NCBI GenBank assembly: GCA_025331435.1
Contig: JAIWNI010000319.1
Span: 1-11,565, forward strand
Direction of reading: 5' to 3'
Source of the DNA: Choanephora cucurbitarum
Taxonomy: Eukaryota > Mucoromycota > Mucoromycetes > Mucorales > Choanephoraceae
Length of the DNA stretch: 11,565 nt
A program made the position numbers and the translations under genes. Positions 1 through 7,731 of the stretch are shown here, piece after piece; within the stretch, counting starts at the first letter, position 1; each line of letters opens with the position of its first letter. The notes beneath the pieces are model-generated. The model made no database searches and had not been told where the DNA came from. It saw only the letters and a list, made by a program, of their open reading frames with translations.

Positions 1-1
1 G

Positions 2-2665
2 GATAAATTTCCATTACCCTTGATCAGCACTCTGCATCGTAAATTGAGCAAATTCTCGCTCTTCACTACCATCGATCTTAGTGCATGCTTTCACAGTTTT
101 CGCATCCGTCGATGTGATAGACCTGTCACTTCGTTCACGGCTCCTAGCGGCCTACAATATCAATTCAAAAGAGCTCCGTTCGGCTTGCTCAACGTATCCT
201 CCGTAGTACAACGAAGTATTACTAGTCTCTTTGCTGACTTGGACTATTGTGTTCACTATATTGACGACATCTACGTTGCTACCGATGATAGTATCGACAA
301 TCATGTTCGTTGTCTACAAACGGTCTTATCTCGACTCACTCGATCCAATCTTCGCATCAACCATGAAAAACTCAATCTCATGCAGAAATCAATCTTCGTT
401 CTAGGATTTCGACTCTCTCATGATGCACTTACTCTGGACATGCGTAAGGTTACTAACGTATTATCTTGGCCTGCAACGGTTCAAAATTCGAAAGAGTTAA
501 GTCATCGTCTCGGTGTGATCAATTACTTTCGTGAGCATGTACCTCGCATTTCCACCTTGATGGCTCCTCTGAACAAACTCAAAAATCATCCCAATATCAA
601 GGAAGTATGGACTGCAGAGCATTCTAAAGCTATGCGTACATTGCAGCTCGTACTCGCTGATACTCCTGTACTCAGTTGTCCTAACCTCAAATATCCTCTG
701 CATCTCGTGACTGATGCTAGTGCTTATGGTATTGGTGGTTGTTTGTATCAGGTAATCGATAACCAAATTCGTTACATCGGCTTTGTTGCACGCACTTTAT
801 CAAAAGCAGAGCGCAATTATGGATCCTCTCGACGTGAGATCCTAGCGTTTCTCTATTGCACTACCAAGTGGAAACAGTGGTTGTCTGGTCAACGCTTTCA
901 TTATTATACCGATAACAAAGGTATACTGTATCTACACTCTCAACCAAAAATCAATCGAATCATTGAAAATTATTACGAGATGATCTACGAGTTTGACTTT
1001 GACATCACCTTCTGTGCCGGAGTACGCAACATCTTAGCTGATCACTTGTCGCGTTTGCTTTATCCAGACGACGCTGATCAAACGCTGGTGAGGGGTGAGC
1101 AAGTAATTGATACGCAAGTTGAGACGAAAGCAGCCTCCAAAACAGCAAAAGAAAACCGTGACACTTCGCCTCACGCAACCTCAGAAACAAATTCTGAAAA
1201 CAGTAACACAATGGATAAAATTACCTCACAAATGGAAATGACAAAATTGAATAACGTTACTGACCGAATCATTGCTGCTAGTCGTATAGACAAATACACA
1301 CAACCTCAAGATGATGAGGAAAAACAAAATATCATTTCGCAATGTCATCTTGCTGGACACTATGGAATCAATAGTGTCGAAAGAATGATAAAACAAGAAT
1401 ACGGCATGAACTGGAAACACTTGCGCGAAGATGTAACACAATACATCAAGAATTGTACAAAATGCGCTCGATTCAATCTAGCGAAACATGTTTTCCATCC
1501 TCCAAAAAGTGATGCGCCCAACAATACCTGGGACAAAGTCGCTATTGATCTAGGCACATTCGATGTTACAACTCCTAGAGGTAATAACTACCTATTAGTA
1601 TGCGTTGACATCTTTAGTAGGTTTGTGATTCTTAGAGCAATCAAATCCAAAACAGCCCTAGACGTTGCCAAGGAGTTAATACAGATATTCTCCATTATGG
1701 GATATCCTAAAGTACTTCAACATGACAGAGGACTAGAATTCTATAACGAATTAATCAAAAGTCTACGTCAACATATGGGCATTGAACCTGCTCTCTCATT
1801 ACCTTATACTCCAGCCGGCAATTTGGAAACTCATGTAAAGACCGCTAAATCTATCATCCTTAAAATGTTGGACGGATATGAAGAATCATGGGACTTGTAT
1901 GTCGAAGGTACCATGTATCTAATGAATCAACATATATCAAGACTACACAATCATACTCCATTCCAAGTGATGTTCAATCGCCAAGCAAATGATCTCAAAG
2001 ATTACACTAAAGCTCTATCGAAAATCAATATCTCTGACGATATGATAGACACAGATAAGTTGAAGAAAGAAATCGAAAGATTCAATAACTATACCATTCC
2101 TGAAATTAGGAATCAGATCATAAAGACTCAAGAAAAGGATAATGAGCAATTTAAAAGAAAGCATCGGATACTCAAAGATCCATTTCCCATAGGTGCTAAA
2201 GTCATGATCAAAAATATAGAAAATAAGCGTCGGAAAACAGATGCCAAGTATGAAGGTCCATTTTATGTACATGGTTATACAACCAATGGAAGCTACATCT
2301 TGACCGATCGCACAGGCTCCATTCTATCCAGAAACATCCCTACTTCGCAAATCAAATTAATCGCGAATGAAACGAACAAGTCTGATGAAAACAAAGACAT
2401 TTATGAAGTTCAAGCCGTGATCAACCACAGGGAAGTAGAACCAAATGGTATCGAGTATTTAACTACTTGGGTAGGATATCCAGACGAGCAAACATGGCAA
2501 AAGCCTGAAGACTTTGACAGTCCAGAAACTATCAAAGAATACTGGAAGCGACGTAATGCAAACATGCCTACGAAATTAGGTCAAGTCAAAAGAATCAAAG
2601 GATCACGCAAGCGCAAGACTCCTTTCAAGGAATCAGACATGAACAAGAAATCCAGATCAAACTAG
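2..2665 (+). CDS. Ty3/Gypsy chromovirus pol polyprotein, 5'-truncated by the window edge (RT-RNase H-integrase-chromodomain)
   Basis: This is the C-terminal part of a retrotransposon polyprotein that copies element RNA into DNA and integrates it. The frame is open from base 2 (DKFPLP, typical of early Gypsy reverse transcriptase) to the TAG at 2663-2665, 887 residues without a break; the TTG at 20 is not a real start. Numbering from base 2, reverse transcriptase has the first catalytic Asp near D25 (TIDLSACF) and the YIDD box at 86-89. RNase H carries D238 (TDAS), E279 (RREIL), D304 (TDNK) and D347 (ADHLSRL). Integrase has an HHCC zinc finger (H449, H453, C485, C488) and a DDE triad at about D516, D575 and E609. 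A GPY/F-like segment (YEGPFYV) follows near 750-757, then a chromodomain at about 800-851 with candidate cage residues Y801, W823 and Y826, and a basic tail. Gag, protease and 5' LTR lie outside the window. All visible catalytic residues are kept, so the element may be young or recently active. Confidence 0.95.
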   Translation, partial: DKFPLPLISTLHRKLSKFSLFTTIDLSACFHSFRIRRCDRPVTSFTAPSGLQYQFKRAPFGLLNVSSVVQRSITSLFADLDYCVHYIDDIYVATDDSIDNHVRCLQTVLSRLTRSNLRINHEKLNLMQKSIFVLGFRLSHDALTLDMRKVTNVLSWPATVQNSKELSHRLGVINYFREHVPRISTLMAPLNKLKNHPNIKEVWTAEHSKAMRTLQLVLADTPVLSCPNLKYPLHLVTDASAYGIGGCLYQVIDNQIRYIGFVARTLSKAERNYGSSRREILAFLYCTTKWKQWLSGQRFHYYTDNKGILYLHSQPKINRIIENYYEMIYEFDFDITFCAGVRNILADHLSRLLYPDDADQTLVRGEQVIDTQVETKAASKTAKENRDTSPHATSETNSENSNTMDKITSQMEMTKLNNVTDRIIAASRIDKYTQPQDDEEKQNIISQCHLAGHYGINSVERMIKQEYGMNWKHLREDVTQYIKNCTKCARFNLAKHVFHPPKSDAPNNTWDKVAIDLGTFDVTTPRGNNYLLVCVDIFSRFVILRAIKSKTALDVAKELIQIFSIMGYPKVLQHDRGLEFYNELIKSLRQHMGIEPALSLPYTPAGNLETHVKTAKSIILKMLDGYEESWDLYVEGTMYLMNQHISRLHNHTPFQVMFNRQANDLKDYTKALSKINISDDMIDTDKLKKEIERFNNYTIPEIRNQIIKTQEKDNEQFKRKHRILKDPFPIGAKVMIKNIENKRRKTDAKYEGPFYVHGYTTNGSYILTDRTGSILSRNIPTSQIKLIANETNKSDENKDIYEVQAVINHREVEPNGIEYLTTWVGYPDEQTWQKPEDFDSPETIKEYWKRRNANMPTKLGQVKRIKGSRKRKTPFKESDMNKKSRSN

Positions 2666-2947
2666 ACATCTGAGAACTAAGCACAATCAGTACGGAGAAC
2701 CTTTTTTACCCAGCTTCATCTTTTTTCCTCATGAAAGGTTTTTGATGAAATGGTTTTTTTAATGGGCAAATCCAACGTACATACATGCAAAGAACAAAGC
2801 ATATACTTTATCAACTATACTATTCGCAAAACCAACCATACATTATTCAAGAGCGATTTATCTGACTTCAAGAATCTAACACTCAATCAAGGTCCATCCA
2901 AATGCTACTCAAAATCTTAACTAAACGGTTTTTAAGGTGGTCCAGGG

Positions 2948-2979
2948 TGATGATGTATCGTAAGCTAGATGCATCATTA
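2948..2979 (+). repeat. 12-bp hairpin in the 3' region of the retroelement
   Basis: The arms 2948-2959 (TGATGATGTATC) and 2968-2979 (GATGCATCATTA) pair over 12 positions around an 8-nt loop. Ten pairs are Watson-Crick. The other two (2949/2978 and 2956/2971) become G-U wobbles only in plus-strand RNA, and A-C mismatches in minus-strand RNA, which points to the retroelement orientation. It sits 280 bp after the pol stop. The TG at 2948 preceded by a partly purine stretch (AAGGTGGTCCAGGG) could also mark the start of a 3' LTR; no matching LTR copy is in the window to test this. Confidence 0.5.
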
Positions 2980-2989
2980 AATCAAGACA

Positions 2990-3018
2990 TTTATTAAGAC
3001 ACAATTCCACTTTGTGTC
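2990..3018 (-). terminator. Likely 3'-end region of the KDZ transposase gene: AATAAA signal and a 7-bp hairpin
   Basis: On the minus strand an AATAAA hexamer lies at 2995-2990, about 50 nt beyond the KDZ stop codon, a usual spacing for a polyadenylation signal. Next to it is a perfect inverted repeat, GACACAA (2998-3004) and TTGTGTC (3012-3018), with a 7-nt loop. The gene and the retroelement converge here, so the site separates two opposed transcripts. The hexamer is common in AT-rich DNA, so the assignment rests on position. Confidence 0.4.
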
Positions 3019-3044
3019 ACCAAGCTCAATTTATATTCACAATC

Positions 3045-5353
3045 TCATTCTGCACTGAATAAAACTCTTTCTTTAATCTTGTTTAACTCATCTTGACTTA
3101 ACAGATAAATTACTAAGAATTGATATTCTTCTTTTTTTAATTGTTTTTGTTGGCTTTCTTGGTACAAAGATTTGAAGTATCTTTCACTTAATGACAATGA
3201 CAACAGCTTTTTAGCTGACTGCCATTTTTCTTTGATTTCTTTGATTTCTTCTTCTTCAATTTTTTTTTGATGTTTTCTAAATTTTTTTGTTGTATTTTTT
3301 TTTTGTTTTTGATTTGCTCGGCTACAGAGGAAATGTAAGAAGAAGCATGCACACGAAACTTTGCACGTTACTTACGCAACTCGAGCATTTTTTGGTAGGT
3401 GAAGTGATCTACCGAGTCTGTGATTGCCAAGAGGCGGTTTCTACTGGACATGCTTCGCGTCATTGACACGAAACCGTCCAAGTATGACCAGAACCTCTCA
3501 CAGCCCTCGCCGTCGGTACATCCAAAGTTAGGAATGTACTTCGGGTTGTAGTTCACCTGGCAAGCCATGGTATGGGCGTATGCATGAAATGCAGTGACTC
3601 CATACCAGGTGTCTTCTTTCAAAACAGGAAAGCGTCTCTGAAGATCGTTGATGTTGTTTGAGTGATTCGACGAATATGATGACTAATTAAATTTTACTTA
3701 CTTCTAACCCTTTTCTTACAAGACAGGCGATATCGTACATGATCGCATACTTTTTTTTTTGAGGGTTGGCCCTCAACATATGCCCAACGCAGGCTACAGC
3801 ATACTTGTGGCTATTCAATAGATGATATTAGATTACCAGTAGCTTTGAAAGAATTACGACATACCCTTCGCCACCATGGATGTTGAGCAAGCGCTCAGGT
3901 ACACCATGTCGAGCGCACGACATCGAAAAAACACCATTTTCGTCGTATCGGCCTGACGAATTGTTTCTGTTGTTGTTGTTGTTTGCTTTGAAGGAGTTAA
4001 CCTCCACAGATTCGGCAAAACACTACATAACACATTAGTTTAGGAAGCAAGCTGGAATAAAAGTTATTAGCTCTTACATCCTCATCTTCATCATCAGCTG
4101 AGGGGACTGGGGTGGCATTGGCAGCTGCCTCTACCTCTTCCTTTGTCCCCCACAAAGATTTCTCACCAACAGAAAGGGAAAACATTCCATCCACGGGGAG
4201 CTCTTCTTGAGACTTATCATCCAACCGTTTCATCTGGAAGTTTCCATCCATGGTGATCATGATGCGTTCAGCATCCTATGGTTTGTAGTTTCGAATAGAA
4301 GTTAGTTTTTCGGCAGTTTTCTCTAGTTGTTTAGTTACCTCACAGGCAAGACAGTTCTTCAAAATGTCAGAGACATACATCTGCTTGACATAGTCCTCAG
4401 AGTAACGTACAAGTCGTCTGTACTTGCTGTACACTGAGTTAAGAACGTTGTTCTTGATTTTGTCATTCTGGAAATTAACATTGTTATATATTAATAAACA
4501 TGAATGTAGAAAATAATGAAACCTTTGTATACCTTAGGCAAGACAGCACTCTTGCTATAGTACTGGTTAACCATGTTTGCATAGCAATGGTTGGAAACAT
4601 GGCCTTCCATCTTGGCAATATGAAGCCAATCCAAAAGTGCGAAATGGAAAGCTTTTCTGGGTGATACTAGGCTTCCAGGCATCAATTGATTGAGCAAGAG
4701 TTGCTCGTACAAGGGATTGCACTTGCAGTGCTTAATTGCTACCTTTTGAATTGCTATATTTTGAAGGGAGTTTTTTTAAACGACTGGAAAAAAGCAAGAA
4801 TTGATCGAACATTACCAGCCATGAAATACAGCGTCAAATTAGCACTTCTTTGATCACCACAGCTGCATTCATGTACCTCGAACTCAACGCTCTTGGTTGA
4901 GATCTCGGCTTCACCGCATTTCTCGAAGGACTTGAGGTACAGGTCTCTGACTCGCTCAGATTTCTCAGCCCAACGCTTATTGTTTTCAGCGGCTTGATAC
5001 TTTCTGAGTCTGTCTTCATCGACCCATTGAGCATCGCTGTCAATGCACATGTCATCATATCCGTCGAACTGGTCTTGAGCAAGACGGATCTGTCTAGCAA
5101 GACGCTCTTGCTCTTCCCTCTCCTTCAGCTCTTCAGCGAGCTTTTCTTCATTTTGCTTGGAAAGCAATTCGGCTTCTTTGTCTTTGCGAATGGCCTCCAT
5201 GACTTCCAAAGCTTGCTTCCTGCATCGTTCCTCACTGGTTTCCATAAGCTCCTTCTTTGTAGGTTTTCTGGGCTTCTTGACATACTTTTTCATGAGATAA
5301 GCAAGGTGACGCTTTTGTTCATCGGTTCTGTTGTTTCTGTTGTTCTTGGTCAT
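3045..5353 (-). CDS. KDZ (CxC1-type) family DNA transposase, eight exons, apparently intact
   Basis: This is a DDE-type transposase for a cut-and-paste DNA element. My spliced model is 5353-4816, 4753-4533, 4467-4339, 4275-4078, 4022-3865, 3810-3702, 3637-3376 and 3316-3045, about 628 residues. The seven introns are 55-65 bp, GT...AG, and the reading phase is kept at every junction. Residues 1-150 are charged and coiled-coil-like. A Cys cluster follows (C163/C165, C189/C191, then SPRKAF-FALLDWL), matching the CxC1 zinc-binding domain linked to KDZ transposases, with C292/C295 just before the core. Candidate catalytic acids are D306 (MDGNF), D441 (MYDIAC) and E495 or E498 (DGEGCERFWS); HAYAH precedes the last. 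The start was chosen as the first ATG of the open frame, with TATAAA 12 nt upstream. Exon 5 holds an Asn run from a GTT microsatellite, and exon 6 crosses a 10-T homopolymer. The exon 7/8 junction is uncertain (see findings). The family call is firm from motifs; activity is inferred. Confidence 0.88.
3963..3983 (+). repeat. TTG/GTT microsatellite inside KDZ exon 5
   Basis: A short tandem run of TGT/TTG triplets encodes an Asn-rich loop (NNNNNRNN) on the minus strand, between the conserved FKA and YDENGVFSM blocks. A second NNRNN-type stretch occurs at the extreme N-terminus of the same protein (5327-5345). Both are probably flexible, slippage-prone linkers. Confidence 0.7.
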
Positions 5354-5362
5354 AGTTAATAC

Positions 5363-5401
5363 AATTTATAATAGTAAAATGGAGAAAAAGAGGAAGAAAA
5401 G
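5363..5401 (-). promoter_or_regulatory. Candidate core promoter / 5' leader of the KDZ transposase gene
   Basis: Reading the minus strand, an uninterrupted 21-nt pyrimidine tract (5401-5381) is followed by a TATAAA (5370-5365) 11 nt before the ATG at 5353. Pyrimidine-rich tracts just before the start are common in fungal promoters. The 350-residue gene at 7732-8955 has a similar tract (8990-8974). No transcript data are available, so this is a tentative call. Confidence 0.35.
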
Positions 5402-5631
5402 TTTTTTCTGTTCCTGAAAGATTTATTAATTCAATTTTTGCACTGATTGTAAAAGCAAGTTGTATTATTCAACTTGTTTGCTCATGTTATTGAGTGTTTT
5501 GCGATTAGTACTCGGTGGACAGTTACATACGATTGTAGTGTTAATATTGGCTGAAGTTAATGCATAATGTATAACAGGCAATCAAAGAAATACAAATGAG
5601 ATCTTTTGTTATAGCTTTAGTAAAATTTGTA

Positions 5632-5646
5632 TGCATAAATTATGCA
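5632..5646. repeat. 15-bp palindrome TGCATAA-A-TTATGCA
   Basis: Two perfect 7-bp half-sites flank one central A, about 280 bp upstream of the KDZ start codon. An ATGCAAAT octamer overlaps its right half (5642-5649), and another TGCATAA half-site occurs about 70 bp to the left. This looks like a dimeric DNA-binding site, but AT-rich palindromes also arise by chance. Confidence 0.4.
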
Positions 5647-5745
5647 AATCACTGATACATAAATTGCGATAACTTCTCATGGAACATCGTTTAAAAGGTG
5701 GGAGTTAGTTCCTCAGAAACGTCGTTGATAGTGCATTAACTCTAC

Positions 5746-5775
5746 AAAGAGAGAAGGAAAAGGGAGGAGGAAAAA
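5746..5775 (+). other. 30-nt uninterrupted purine tract
   Basis: The tract is made only of A and G, with GGGAGGAGG in the middle. It resembles a retroelement polypurine tract in composition, but there is no pol remnant to its left and no recognisable LTR to its right. On the minus strand it is a pyrimidine tract about 400 bp upstream of the KDZ start, so it may equally be a promoter element. Confidence 0.45.
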
Positions 5776-6369
5776 CTAATTAAACTGTTTTTGGCCTACT
5801 TGTGGAGGCAAACAGCATAAAGAATCGTAATGACTTTATCGAAAAACCAAAAAGCTAATTTACTATTTGAGAAAAGTTACTTTTCTAGGTACTTTAAAGT
5901 GTCAAAAATCAGAGTAAGCCGTCTAAACAACATCTTCTTTTGTGTAGTTTATAAAAAGCATTTCAAAGTATATCAAAACCTGCCGTTTTGAGCAAACAGT
6001 TAGAAATGGAGGTTATTTTATCTATGAGACGACAAAAGCTCATTGCAAAGTAGTTTTTTTTTTGTAGTAATTACAAGTTATTTCAAGCAAAACCATTCTT
6101 TGGCTTCTTGCTGTTTCGCTTTGTTCTTGCTTGCCTACAGGTTGTTGACCCTTCCCTATTAGAAAGACTTACATTCAGATGACTTTTTGATTAGAGAGAA
6201 GTAAATTCATATCCCGACATATCATGCCACGAATTTGTTCAACTTTTCAGAGACGATAAAGAAATCACTCATATATAACAAGATCAATATTGACAAAGGA
6301 TTTAAATACTGAGACAAGTTCAATGAAAAACCTTGAGCTGCTACTATTCAGGACAAATTTTGTTGTATT

Positions 6370-6473
6370 CTAGCAGAAGAAAGGGACTGAAAAAACACAT
6401 TCTAGATAGTTTTCAAACTTTGTCCTTCGATTTTTGGTTCGCTTTCTGGCACAAAGTAACATTCTTCTGCTAG
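6370..6473. repeat. Small inverted-repeat unit (12-bp perfect arms, 104 bp)
   Basis: CTAGCAGAAGAA at 6370-6381 is repeated as its exact reverse complement at 6462-6473. After a 4-base mismatch the arms agree again at ACT, giving about 15 of 19 matching positions. Outside, GGACAAA (6351-6357) and inside, TTTGTCC (6419-6425) form a further 7-bp inverted pair. Size and structure suit a tiny miniature inverted-repeat element, but I see no clear target-site duplication. Confidence 0.45.
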
Positions 6474-6554
6474 TAGACTACCAAAATGAATGTATGCAAT
6501 CAGAACATCATTATGAATGCTTTCTGAGGAGCAAATGTGTTATTGGAGTCGTGT

Positions 6555-6577
6555 CTAATTCTGCTAGCAGTAATTAG
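6555..6577. repeat. 23-nt near-perfect palindrome centred on GCTAGC
   Basis: CTAATT-CTGCTAGCAG-(T)-AATTAG is self-complementary except for one bulged T at 6571; the central 10 bp are a perfect palindrome. The CTGCTAG half matches the inner end of the inverted-repeat arms about 90 bp to the left, suggesting a shared recognition sequence. Confidence 0.5.
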
Positions 6578-6950
6578 CTGATGTTTCATCATCAAGACAT
6601 CTCAATCATCTGAAAATGAAATATAAATTTTTTTTATTAATCTAAAACCAATAGGAATGTGACAACAGTTCTGACTCACACTCCTTGTGATAGTTCTACC
6701 CTTGTAGGATTTCTATTCACTGTATTTCTTCACTCTTATTTCTTTTCATACCCTTGATCACTTTCTTTGCGTCAACTTATATTTCTCTTCTATAAACAAG
6801 CCATGTATGTATTGTCTTAGTCACTATTAACTCTTCTATTTTCAGGAACAACTGCTGAAGACAAGTTCTCGTCAACACATCTTAGCTTGACATTTGCAAA
6901 CAGTTCAATCAGATGTCTTCGTCTTGCTTTCTGAAATTACGTTTTCTTGA

Positions 6951-7077
6951 GAAAATGCCACAGCTAGTCGCGCTAGATAGTAGCCTGCTTAGAAAATGCA
7001 CATGCCCTCTAATTTGACCTTCGTTGCACTTGCTAGCAAGACTGAGCGACTAATTACTGCCTAGCTGTGGCTTTTTT
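6951..7077. repeat. MITE-like inverted-repeat unit with GCCACAGCTAG ends
   Basis: GCCACAGCTAG (6957-6967) and CTAGCTGTGGC (7061-7071) are exact reverse complements. Extending outward, 15 of 17 positions match (6951-6967 with 7061-7077). Inside lies a perfect 12-bp palindrome, CTTGCTAGCAAG (7029-7040), and a further TAGTCGC block occurs in both arms with an offset. At about 127 bp it fits a miniature non-autonomous element or a foldback hairpin. No coding capacity is seen and no target-site duplication is obvious. Confidence 0.5.
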
Positions 7078-7299
7078 GAATGTGTACAAATCTCTCTAGA
7101 CTACAAATAAAATTTTTTTAACAATACCTCACATGTCTATATAACGTTTCAAATGAAGATACTTATTTTCCATTGCTAACTAATGAGACGTAGCAAAACA
7201 ATTTCGCGTTCATTGTGCAGAGGCGAGATGCTCATACAAAAACAAAGACTTATGGTTTATATTCAAATTAATATTTTATTATATAATCTATCTATATAG

Positions 7300-7620
7300 A
7301 CTTTAGCAAGTTCCTATAAGGAGCATAAGGTAGCCAATGCCACACAGTCAACAACAAAGAAGTGTTAGGCTACGCGACAAAGGTACTCTAAAGCTCAAGA
7401 GGAGGATTGCTTATCTGCCAAGTGGTAGGTACGGAGATAGTGCTGAAGTCTGAAACGAGGTACCTATACAACGAGTAAAAGCATATTAAGCACAATAGCA
7501 TTCTCAGGAACCCAGTTTCCTATGTCGCTTAAGCGCAAACGCTAAGTCAGAGCGATGAGGCTATTACGGGCACAGGTTAGTGAAGGATAACAAGATAGTA
7601 ACATAAACTTACACGATAAA
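7300..7620. other. Less AT-rich, hairpin-bearing non-coding patch
   Basis: Base composition shifts from the surrounding AT-rich DNA and several local stems appear: GTAGCC (7330-7335) with GGCTAC (7368-7373) enclosing ACAC/GTGT, TCGCT (7525-7529) with AGCGA (7551-7555), and the palindrome AGGTACCT (about 7459-7466). No open frame, tRNA A/B box pair or rRNA motif was found. It could be an unrecognised structured RNA or old repeat DNA; the sequence alone does not decide. Confidence 0.25.
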
Positions 7621-7731
7621 CTTTACAGACACCATAATTTGTTTACAAAGCGAAAGAAAAAGAGAATTAAATAATAGGACAAGGGGTAAAAAATAAATTA
7701 ATATTTGAGTTTTAAAACGGGACTGTTTATT

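Larger units (their letters stand above)
5354..7731. other. 2.4-kb interval with no supportable protein gene
   Basis: No long open frame, and no chain of short frames with plausible splice sites that I recognise, is present on either strand. The interval is AT-rich and contains a 15-bp palindrome (5632-5646), a 30-nt purine run (5746-5775), two small inverted-repeat units (6370-6473 and 6951-7077), GCTAGC-centred palindromes, and a less AT-rich patch with hairpins (about 7300-7620). It could be the 5' non-coding part of one or two transposons, decayed repeats, or a site of non-coding RNA. Confidence 0.6.

Noticed and set aside
2666..2720. Possible terminal inverted repeat pairing near 2670 (TCTGAGAACTAA) with about 5705-5720
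   Set aside because: Only about a dozen positions agree and a gap is needed; no target-site duplication flanks it, and the left copy abuts the retroelement stop codon. Too weak to call the transposon ends.
3241..3310. T-rich low-complexity run that could be read as a poly(A) tail of an inserted retrocopy
   Set aside because: It is explained by Lys/Glu codons of the last KDZ exon and is not bounded by a duplication.
4994..5359. Plus-strand open frame of 121 codons antisense to KDZ exon 1
   Set aside because: It lies wholly over the charged coiled-coil exon of the transposase, whose Lys/Glu codons read as Leu/Phe/Ser on the other strand. It is a shadow frame with no family features.
7405..7440. 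tRNA-like A-box resemblance (TGCCAAGTGGTAGG)
   Set aside because: The A-box consensus is not met and there is no B box or cloverleaf with paired acceptor ends downstream.
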